A DNA stretch of 64,000 nucleotides from Halicephalobus mephisto (taxonomy: Eukaryota; Nematoda; Chromadorea; Rhabditida; Panagrolaimidae), in NCBI GenBank assembly GCA_009193035.1, contig SWDT01000022.1, forward strand, positions 186,001 through 250,000, written 5' to 3'. The notes beneath the pieces were generated by a model. That model did no database searches and had not been told where the DNA came from. It saw only the letters and a list, made by a program, of their open reading frames with translations. Both the position numbers and the translations under genes were made by a program. Shown here one piece after another: positions 24,553 to 36,500 of this stretch (position 1 is the stretch's first letter; every line of letters starts with the position of its first letter).

Positions 24553-27500
24553 ATGAACAAGCCGGTCGGGATTGATTTTGGGAAGCTCGTTTATGTTCCT
24601 CATGATTTGGACGGATTTCAATTAGGGAAATTGCGGGACATCAAAGCCGATGGACTCCTTGTTGAATTATTGGAAAACGGAAAAACTGTCCAAGTGACTC
24701 ACGACCAAGTTTTTCCCGCAGATGACAACCAAAGAAGTGACGTCAATGACAATTGTGCTCTGATGTACCTCAATGAAGCCACCTTGCTTCACAATTGCAA
24801 AGTTAGATACAAAAAAAGACAAATTTATGTGAGTTTTTTGCTTGATATATGGGTTAATGAACAAGTCGATGAATGACTTGCCGGACTCGTCGATGGACAT
24901 GTCGATGAACGTTTTGATAAGCATGTTCATAAAGACGTCGATGAACATGTCCATGGAAACGTTTATGGATCAGTCGATAAATATGTTGATGCATGAGTCG
25001 ATGGACGTGTTGATGCATGGGTCGATGGACGTGTTGATGGACGTGTCCATGAAGACATCGACAATCATGTTCATGAAAATATCGATGAACATGTTCATGA
25101 AAATGTTGATGGATGCGTTGATGCATGGGTCGATGAACATGTTGATGAAATGGGATAATTTATTTCTTCAGACTTATGTCGCGAATATTCTGATATCGAT
25201 TAATCCATATGAACAAATCCAAGATCTGTACAGTAGCAAGACGATCAAAGCCTACATGGGCAAGTCCCTGGGAACGATGCCCCCTCACGTCTTCGCCATC
25301 GCCGACATGGCCTACAGAGACATGAAAAGACTCAAAAGAAGTCAGTCCGTGATCGTCTCGGGAGAATCAGGTTGGTTTGGATTCTGTATTAATCCACGAA
25401 ACGACCACATAAAAATCAAAAATTATGGACCGATCGTCCCGGGGATCGCTTGCGACTAACTTCGGAATTTCGCAAAATTTGTTTTTTAAACTTTTTAATA
25501 TACATTTTTTAGGTGCTGGGAAGACGGAAGCCCAAAAGCTGATCCTGAGGTACCTCTGTGACTGCTGGGGAGGGGCCACGGGGGCGATCGAGGAGAGACT
25601 GCTCGAAACGAACCCGATTCTGGAGGCTTTCGGAAATGCTAAAACTTTGAGGAACAACAACTCCTCCAGATTCGGAAAATTCGTAGAAATCCATTTCAAT
25701 TCCAAATTCAACGTTGCCGGAGGGCTTGTTTCCCATTATCTACTCGAAAAATCCCGACTTTGTCATCAGAGCGCAGGAGAGAGGAATTACCATATATTCT
25801 ACCAACTGTTAGCAGGATCGGATGAGGCAACAATGAAAGAATGGCAATTGGGCCCGACAGACAAATTCAGGGTAAGTTCCGATATAAAAATTAAGTTCTT
25901 ATATATAAATTTTGAGTTTTCATATATGAACTTTAATTTCCTAATGATATAGATAAGTTTTCATATATCGAAATTGAGTTTTCATATATGAACTTTAATT
26001 TCCTAATGTCATAAATAAGTTTTCATATATGAATTTTGTTTTTCCTATCTTCAAAGTCAATTTTCATATATGAACTTTAATTTTCTAATGTTATAAATAA
26101 GTTTTCATATATGAACTTTAATTTCCTAATGTTATAAATAAGTTTTCATATATCGAAATTAAGTTTTCATATATGAATTTTGTTTTCCCTATCTTCAAAG
26201 TCAATTTTCATATATGAACTTAAATTTCCTAATGATATAAATAAGTTTTCATATATGAACTTTAATTTCGTATCTTCAAAGTCAATTTTGCTAGTACTCA
26301 AAATAGGTTTTGACATCGAAATTAGATTTCCATATATTTCTACCTTTTTAGTATCTTGCTGGAGGCTGTACTCAGTTTTTTGCTTCTAACACATCTAGAT
26401 CCAAGATTCCACCGACTCGATGTCCGAAAAACTCAAAGTTCTTAGTTGACGACCTCGTCGATGATTATGCTGATTTCCAAAGGCTGAAAAAGTCCCTACT
26501 GGACACGGGATTAGATCAATCCAAGCGGGATAACGTGTTTCAAGTAATCGCGGCCATTCTGCATCTGGGAAACGTCGAATTCGAAGAAAACGTGGAAGAT
26601 TCAAAAGGCGGATGTATGGTTTCGTCTTCTTGCAATCAATCCCTCAAAATCGCTGCTAAATTACTCGGAATAGAATATATCGAATTAGAACATGGATTAA
26701 TTTCCCGAGTTATGCAACCAAACAAAGGAGGAGTGATGGGGACAATGATCCGGGTTCCGTTGAAGGAACGAGAAGCCGCCAACGCCAGAGACGCCCTCGC
26801 GAAGGCAATATACAACCGACTCTTTGACGAAATCGTCGCTTCCATCAACAAATCCATTCCGTTCACAGATTCCGCCAACTACATTGGTGTTTTGGATATT
26901 GCAGGTTTCGGTGGGTTTTAGGATTACATAATTTCGGATTTTTTAAAAGAGAAAACTACTATTTTTAATTGAAAATTTCCAACAAAGTAACCAGATCTCT
27001 AGACACAGAATCTGAAGTCAAAATAAGAAGTTTATTTTCGAAAACTTGATATATGAAATCTCAAAATTTAATCTTTAGGATCTCATATATTCACCAACTG
27101 ATATCTTATCAATTCTGTTTTTTTATTATTTTAAATTCACTTTTAACTTTGGATTATGAATCTGAAGTCAAAATAAGAAGTTTATTTTCGAAATTTTGAT
27201 ATATGAAATCTCAAATTTTAACTTTTAGGATCACATATATCCACCAACTGATATCTTATCAATTTTGTTTTTTTATTTTCTTAAATCTACTTTTAATTTT
27301 GAATTATGAATCTAAAAGTGTAATTTTAAATTTTCTTCATTCGAAAAATTTCTACGTTAAAGTTTTATAAAAAATACAAAATTATATTTAATTGCTTTTA
27401 TATTATTTATTTTTTAGAATTCTTTGCGGTTAATTCCTTCGAACAATTCTGCATCAACTACTGTAATGAGAAACTTCAGCAGTTCTTCAACGAGAGGATT

Positions 27501-30500
27501 CTGAAACACGAACAAGAATTATACGAAAAAGAAGGATTAAACGTTCCAAAAATCGAATTTGCGGACAATTTGGATTGTATTGAGCTTTTTGAATTTGTTC
27601 CTACTGGACTTCTGGATCTTCTGGACGAAGAAGCGAGATTGCCGAAACCGAATCCGCAGCACTTCACCGATTGCGTTCACAAATGCAACAAGGACCACTT
27701 CAGATTGACTGTAAGTTCGATTTCGGAATTTTACTCATATAAAATACAGTCGACTCCCGATATAACGTAATCTAAGGAACCAGACAAAAATTACGTTAAA
27801 TCAAGAGTTATGTTAAATCAAGTGACGTTAAGTCGAAAATTACGTTAAATCGAGAGTGACGTTAAATCAAAAGTTACGTTAAATTGAGAGTGATGTTAAG
27901 TCGAAAGTTATGTTAAGTTGAAAGTTACGTTAAGTTGAAAGTTATGTTAAATCAAAAGTTATGTTAAGTTGAAAGTTGCGTTAAATTGAAAGTTACGTTA
28001 AATTGAGAGTGATGTTAAATCGAGAGTGACGTTAAGTTAAAAGTTATGTTAAATCAAAAATTACGTTAAATAGAGAGTCGATTGTAACATATTTCTTGAT
28101 TGAATGTCATTTATGAAAACTCTGAAATTTTTCTACAATATTCAAAATTTATTTTTATATTATTTCCAAGTTCTTATGATTTTTAAATATTTTCGAAATT
28201 GATGTATTAAAATTTTTATAATTTTTAATTTTTAATATTTACTTTTTTTATTTTCTAAAATTCTTGAAGTTTTTACAATTTTTAATATCTATTTTTTTTA
28301 TCATTTTTGAAGTTTCATAATCTCGAAAAATTTGTTTATAATTTGAGTCTGATAATATTTGAAACTTATCATTTTGAAAATTTTACGACCTTGTTCTTGT
28401 TTGTCTTTTCGCTGAGGTTTTGATAATTTTTGAATTTATCATTTTCTAAATTTCTAAATTTTTTCGATTTTTTAAATTTCTAAATTTTTTCGATTTTTTA
28501 AATTTCTAAATTTTTTCGATTTTTTAAATTTCTAAATTTTTTCGATTTTTTAAATTTTTTAAATTTCTAAATTTTTTCGATTTTTTAAGAGTTGTTTACG
28601 TTCATAATTAAAATTTTGATGTTTTTTAAAATTTTTTTACTTTGTTTGAATTTCAGAATTTTGTAGAAATTTTTACATATTTTTAAATTTATTTTTTACT
28701 ATTTTTAAATTAAAAAATTTAATTACTAAAGAATTTTTAAAATGTTTAAAAGTTAATTTTAATTTTAGAAAATTATTTTTTTATTTTAAATATTTAATTT
28801 TAGAAAATTATTTTCTTATTTTAAATATTTAATTTTAGAAAATTATTTTTTTATTTAAAAATTTAATTTCAGAAAAATTTTTATTTTTAATTTTTCTTTT
28901 AATTTTTAAATTTTTAATTTAATTGACGGAATTTCAGTCCCCGAGGAAATCGAAGTTGAAAGAACATCGGGACATGAGGGATGACGAAGGATTCATCATC
29001 AGACATTACGCTGGATCTGTTTGTTATCAGACAAGTCAATTTTTGGATAAAAACAACGATGCTCTTCATATGTCGTTGGAGATGTTGATGGAAATGAGCT
29101 CCAATAAGTTGATTCAGGAATTATTCAAATCGAAACAAGAATCTTCAAAAAAATCTCCTTCCAGAAGTGGAACTAAACTTATTTCGCAATCTGTAAGCAG
29201 TAAATTCAGAAATCAACTTTCGCAATTGCTTGAAAAATTAAAAATTACGGTTGGTTTTAATTTTTTTCAAACAAAATTGAGCAATTTTTAAAATTTTTTA
29301 ATTATCTTCGTTCCGGACAAGAATTTTTTTTAGAGATGTTGATTTTTTGAAATCTTCTATTTTTAAATTTTGATTAGTTTGGTTTGAATTCAAGATCTTT
29401 AATTTTCAAATTTGAATTACTTCGAAATTTTTAATTTTTGAATTTCACTTACTTCGAAATCTTTGATTTTCAAATTTGAATTATTTCGAAATTTTTAATT
29501 TTTCAATTTAAATTACTTCGAAATCGACAGATCTGGCTATTTTTTTCCTTTTTATCTTGGTGTTTTTAGGGATTGGGCAAGGTTCACTTTAGTAAGTGTC
29601 ATACGGTAAAAAACAGAACACTTAAATTTGCAATTTTAGATCGTAGATATGTTTCGACACGATTTTCTTTTTAGTGACTGGTTTGTCATGGGATCTTGAT
29701 GTCAGGGTTGATCTGAGTTCTTTTTTGTGAAATTTATTCCTTAGTTAACAAAGCTATCAAACAGGACTGAACAATATTATTAAAAAATCCAAAAAATCTC
29801 TGAATTTTTCTCTGTTTTCTGGTACACTTATCATTGTTGAAATCGTCGTCACAGCAGGGGCACATTCAATAACGGCTGCGAATATTATGCTGTCTTTGTA
29901 TTGCAAAAAAGCAGCAAAAGTCAAACATCCCATGGGGAGGAACAAAGTGAAACTTTGAGCTATCGTTTGAACCATCATCGTAAATTGTAAATTTCTGTAT
30001 TGAATTTTCAAAGATTCTAACATAGAATCATGTTTGAGGTACTGTAGGACTTTGTAGTTGTAGAAAATGGCGCAACTGTAACTGGCACCTAGGCCAAGGC
30101 AGATGGATAAAAGTCCGTAAATCAAGGGATATTCGTCCTGAAGAAGTTTCGAAATAACAGTTTTATTAGGAAAAAGATGCTATGACGATTGTGTCCCAAT
30201 TCTGGAGTTAAAAATAAAGAGAAAGTACTTATAGTAGGGTAATCGAATCCACGAATTCTGAATCTGAAGTCGGAATTGACAATTAACCTTCAGAATCCAG
30301 GATTCTGAATCTGAAGTCAGAATCAACAATTTTCGGAATTCTGGATTCTGAATATGAAGTCAGAATCAACAATTTTCGAAATTCTGGATTCTGAATATAA
30401 ATCTGAAGTCAGAATCAACAATTTTCAGAATCCAGGATTCTGAATCTGATGTCAGAGTTAAAAATTAACCTTCAGAATCCTACATTCTGAAGACTGACTT

Positions 30501-33500
30501 TTAATTCTAAGGATATTTGGGATTTTACACCAAAACTTTAGAAAATATGGAAATTTTTCTAAAATGACTAACACTTTTATGCAATAAATGTAAAATTATT
30601 TAAAATAGTTTTTTGTGTTTAATTTTCGGATTAAAGTTGTCAGAAGTGGGACATAAACGCTAAGGACACAAATGTTACACAACTTGAAGAACTTACTACT
30701 TTTGCCCCAGCCAAATTCCAGTATCGGTTTGTTTTGTTGGGGTAGTACTGGGGTCTCATCCTCATGTCCTCCAAGTCCTTAGGAAATACCACGAAAGCCT
30801 CATTCATGAAGATAATGTTCAAAATCGAATACAGTAAAGGAAACAAATATAACAGTAATCTTTTGGAAAATGTGATAGATTGTCGTTTGCAGACGATTAC
30901 GTATCTTATGTAGAACGGAACTCCTGTAATTTACCGTAATTAGTACACACAAGAAGAAACGTAACTTTTGGCGCAGTAACAAATGTAAATCGTCACCATT
31001 AAGTTTCAATTTTTGTCACAGATATTAAATATTTATAAAAATGTGATGATTGTGTTGCATTTTGCAGTTGTTATGAAGTCAGAAGTTACGCTTTTTTGTG
31101 TACAATATCAATTAAGATTTAGTCTTCTACGTGAAAAAATTAAATATTGTTATTACAAAAAAAACGTAACTTTCGGCGCAGTAACAAATGGAAATCATCA
31201 CTATTAAGTCATAATTTTTGTCACAGATATTAAATATTTATGAAAAACGTGACGATTGTGTTGAATTTTTGTTACAAATATTAAATATTCATGAAAGACG
31301 TGACAATTATGTTACATTTTGTCACATATGCTAAATATTCATAAAAATGTGATGATTGTGTTACATTTTGTCACAAATTTTAAATATTAATTTAAAAATG
31401 TGACAATTATATTGTATTTTCGTTACATTTCGCGATTGTTTCCAAGCCAAAAGTTACACTTTTTTGTGCCTAGTAATTTTCGACGAATTACCGATACAAC
31501 ACATTCCTAAACATGCAAAAAAGATCATAGATAGCAAAATTATCCTGATTAAGGTTTCATTTATCTGGTAATCAAATACAGTAATTCCGTAGATGAAATA
31601 TCCTCGTGTTGAAATGTTGTCGAATCTTGCAAAAGCACAAATACAAACAAAAATAAGATCAATAACGCAGTTCTGGGCGACAGCAGCACCGTATCCTTCT
31701 ACGTGTCTTCGTTTCCTCGTGACATACAGTAAGATCAGAAAAGTTATAGAACAAAGTATTCCGAAACAAGCAATGACGAAAATTACGGACAAAAATATTT
31801 CTTTGCCGAACATAGTTAAAATTTGTAAAAAAATAATTTTAGTTTCTAAAAAGTTCATTTTTACAGAAATAAGTTAAAAGTAGTAATTTTGACTTTTTCC
31901 GACTTTTTGAAAAAATAAAACTAATAATTTTTGATAGTTCAACGATACAGAATTGAAAACTTATATTTAAATCACGAGCGGTGTAATTAAGCAAAAATTG
32001 GAAGATGGTTTTCGAAATCTTTGATTTCTGACGTAGACAAAATAAAATTTTTAGTTTTTAGAATTAAAAGATTTTCAAAGTTATTAGAATTAAAAGATTT
32101 TTTTAAAGTTTTTAGAATTAAAAGATTTTCAAAGTTTTTAGAATTTTAAAGATTTTCAAAGTTTTTAGAATTAAAAGATTTTTAGTTTTTAGAATTTTAA
32201 AAATGTTTCAGTTTTTAGAATTTTAAAAATTTTTAAAGTTATTAGAATTTTAAAGATTTTCAAGGTTTTTAGAATTAAAAGATTTTTATTTTTTATCATT
32301 TTAGAAATTTTCGAAAATAGTAAATCTGATAATACCAAGATTTATTTTTTATTTTAATGTAGTTATAGAAGTTTTTGAAATGTTTTCCAAATTAACATCA
32401 ATTTCGAAAGTTTTATTGTAAATTAAAAATAGATTAAATTCTATGACATTGGGATCTGCGGACCTCTGTGGATCCAATTCACAAATTTATTTCGTAAATG
32501 TCAATTAAAATTTATAAAATTGAAAATTTTTTTTGCTTTTTATTTGCATAATCAAAACATCCCGTCTTTAGTGAGGTACTGTAATGCGAACTATAATATC
32601 TTCAATATTCATCAATAATTTACTATCGTTAATCTTCGACGATGAACAGAAGCTTTTATATTCTACAAAACCTGAATTTAAAAGTCTTCAATTTCATCTA
32701 GAATATAAATTCTCAGAGATAATTTCACACGGATCTAGTTTTCTATATATTTACTACACACAAAAAAGTGTAACTTTTGGCTTGGTAACAATTGCGAAAT
32801 GCAACAATCGCCATATTTTTATGAATTTTGATATTTTTGATAAAAATGTAACATACTCGTCACATTTTTAAATTAATATTTAAAATTTGTGACAAATTGT
32901 AACTTAATATTGACGATTTACATTTGTTACTAGACCAAAATTTACGCTTTTTTTGTGTGTAGACATTCGGATGAGTTGTTATCACAATATAACGAGATAT
33001 AATGAATTACCAATGAAATAAAAGAAATACTGAAAGTTGTTTAATAAGACCGAAGGGAAATAATAACTTTGCACTCTCACGGAAATAGATGCAAGATTTA
33101 TTAGTAATTATATCACGTTTTTGAAAATCTAATAATAATAGTAGTATTGTCAATAATGGGATTTACATTTGTTCTTGATGATTACTTTAAGCATCTCGTC
33201 ATGTCATGGAATTGACTAGATTAGTAATAATTTCTTGAAGTAGATGTTTAAATATTAGAGCGTCAAAGTTATTCACAGCACAAAAAGAAGCAAAAATGAT
33301 GTTAATGATGCAGTTTTGGCCGAGGACAAATCCGTAACCTTTGACTTTTCTTGATTTTCTAGTTAGGAAGAGAACGATGATGAAAAAAATAGCAGAATAT
33401 CCCGAATAGTAAAGCGTAAAACGAAATAGGAACAAATATTTCGTGAAATGTCGTCGTCAGAAAGGATTAAATAGAAATAACCCGTTAAATGAAGTAATTA

Positions 33501-36500
33501 TTTCGTAATTATTACTAGATGTCGTCTTTGTTCCTCGGAAACGTTTTTCAGTTTGTGGATAATTTACGAATATATTTGTAGAAATATTGCGTGTAATGTG
33601 ATTTTGAAGCAATCGAAGATCATGAGAACAAGTGGACAATTTTATCGAATTCGAAATTCATATGGTGTCTTTATAGTTGTATTAAGACAAAAATACGAAC
33701 TATGTTGGAAAACTAGATCTGGCCTCATCTAGTCCGAAACTAATATGGAAGGAAAAACGTCTCTCGGCAGGTATCGAACCCGTATCGTCTTGCTATCCGG
33801 GCAAGTGCTTTTCTCTTAAGCTACGAGAGCGATTTTTTCCAATTTCATTCCTGGAAGCAGAATCGTTTCTCCTGAACGATCGCTCCTTTCTCGCTACGCT
33901 TAATATCGCGACAAACTATTAAGATTTATATTTCTGAAGTAGTTTCAAAAGTTGTAGGATCCTAAAGCCTCTTCAAGAAGCCATTTCAGAAATTCAGACT
34001 TTGGTATTTGGGGATTATGTTCGAACGTGGCTACGGAGGTATTTATTCATTTGAAATTCGATAAACTTGTTCACTAATTTTCTGAATTTTGGATTGTTTC
34101 AAACAAGTATTAAGACGAAATAAGGATATCAACCATCTACTTTGAAAAGCAAAATACCTAAATTTGTTTTTTTGGACCTGGTTGAAATATACGGATTTAA
34201 ATACTGAATAGTTCCTCTTCATGTTCAAATTGCACGTTGTGCTTTATGAAATGTAGTGATCGACGTTTAAATTTGAGAATTTGCACTTTCTACGTCCATA
34301 CACTGTCATAATTTGTTTGTTTTTAAAAAGTCCAACGTTTATGTTTAATTTTGTTGAAATTTTCCGTTATTTTTAAAATTTCTTTTCCGTTTATTGTGAT
34401 TTATAATATGAAAAAATTCCCGGTGTATACTTTGATTGTACCTAGTTCAGTGATCAATCTATAGAGAAACTGTATATTATCAAAGAAATCGAATTTCTTC
34501 TGTTCAGATGTTAGAGGATTTGAGTGAATTTCTTATTCTGTTTAAGGTTGTTGTTTCAAATGATTTTCATATTCTGTTCGATGTTGTTATTTCAAATCAC
34601 TTTCATATTCTGTTTAATATTGTTATTTTAAATGACTTTCATATTCAGCATTGTTGTTTTTTCATATTTAAGGCATGAATCAGCCGGACTTCTACTGTAG
34701 TGCAATTATTATTAATGATACTATTAATAGGAAAGTAATTAAGTGGATTGTAATTACATCTTAATTACAGACAATTTATTTGTCTTTAAAAATTTGTTTT
34801 GAAAAAGGCTTTAAAAATAGATACTAAAAGAATATTCGAAAATTTACGTTTAATGATAGCGTTAATTTTGATTGTCTTATCCTGAACTTTGTTGAATAAA
34901 AACCGAAAATAATGAAATATACCGAACTACTGTAATACTGAGTTATATATTAAAGTAACTTTATTCGTTATTTTTCTGTTGTATTTCTTTATTAAATACA
35001 AACAATATACGATATAGGACAATATTAAGTATTTAAGCACAACATCCAGGGACTCTGTCTGTCGTGATGTATTTCCTTTTTATAATTTTCGATATAAAAA
35101 ACACTTTAGTTTCGAGTGTTCTGGATATCTTTGATATAAAAAAGACTTTAGTTTCGGGTGTTCTGGATATCTTCGATATAAAAAAGACTTTAATTTTGGG
35201 TGTTCTGGATATCTTCGATCATGAAAATACAAATTCAGAACAGTTTCTTACAATTTTTTCGTCATTACCAATTATGTTTCTTAGTGAAAATTGTAATACT
35301 GCTTTAAATTTTCATATTAGAATTCGTCAACTGGAGATTTGAAACAGCAACATAAAGTAAATAATTTTAACATTCAGATAGGCGTTGAAATTGATTATTT
35401 CTGCTTGGTGCTTTTTACAAATCCTTCGTTGTCAGTTGTTTGATGACGATAGTTGCAGTATTATTTTAATCTTTGAACTTAAGCTTGATTAAAGAATCAA
35501 AGTAAAAATTTACATAAATTACTGGATTACTGTATTACGTAGGTGAATTGTAAAAGTTCTTTTTATTTTGCGTTTCCTTACTAATTATTATCTTTGATTA
35601 TGTCATGCAACAAAAATTTTAGTAGGAATTTACTGTTTCGCTTTAATGTGGGTTAATTATTTACTTAAAATAATCTATTAAAATTAATTATCATATTACT
35701 TGTAATTTCGTTGAAATTAGCTGTCTGCTGTATGTTTCTAAAAATTTTCTACTTTTAATCGTGATTCGTAATTGAACTTCCAATATTCCCTCGTTTTTTC
35801 ACCATGATATCCACTAAGCAAATTTTTGAAATAAAAAAACGTAATCAATCACTAGTTTATAGATAAATGTTAAATTTATGTCGTTCTAGGTTTTTCATCT
35901 TTGACAAATTCCTAAATAGGAACTATATAATTGTTTTAATCGGTTTATACTAACAGTTGGTTGGTTAGACCTGGTTGTAGTCCTAATCACTAGCTCCGCA
36001 GTGTTTGTGATTCTAGGAATGCGCTCAGCTGTTGGTCCATCATTTGCGACTGCCCCGCCCTAGGCCTTGACGATTCGGTAGCTGTCGGTTTTGACAACTG
36101 TACAACAATGACTTTATTTAGATAGAAATAAGATCCAAGAAAGAATTAAACAGATCTTTGATTAGTTTCCTATATTCTGGGACGCTCAGCATCGTAGAAA
36201 CCGAAGTAACCGCTGGAGCACATTCCACGACGGCTGCGAACACAAGTCCATGTTCGTACCCTACGATGAAGGATGTCCACAACAGAAGACAGGGAATCAC
36301 AATCATCACTGTTTGAGCGGTGGATTGAACCATCATGGTAAACTGGAGGTTTCTGTAGTGTTCCTTAAGGGATTCGACCATGTAGTCTTGTCTAAGGTAC
36401 CTCAGAACCTTAAGGTTGCAATAGATTGCTAAGGAATAACTGAACAGTAATCCAAAAGTGGCCAACACCATGGCTATAAATGTATTTGGGTTTTCCTAAA

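Larger units (their letters stand above)
33831..36117. other. Non-coding part of the large myosin intron
   Basis: No receptor remnant is recognised. The content is A/T-rich unique sequence, a tandem repeat at 35075-35230 and a GC-richer island at 35945-36105 (both listed separately). Confidence 0.55.

Noticed and set aside
24842..25459. 205-codon + ORF (Met/Asn/Ser-rich) and 90-codon - ORF (His-rich)
   Set aside because: They arise from the GATGAACATGTT minisatellite in myosin intron 1. The exon 1 frame has a stop at 24874-24876, and clean donor and acceptor sites remove the region.
30800..31207. Short ORFs on both strands over the TIR elements in GPCR copy A
   Set aside because: They cross a modelled intron and the element ends. 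They show no transposase features.
31454..31858. GPCR copy A as a pseudogene broken by element insertion
   Set aside because: GT/AG ends at 31491 and 30924 rejoin the conserved IG-VPF codons exactly, and the total exon length equals that of the intact paralogs. The element is therefore intronic.
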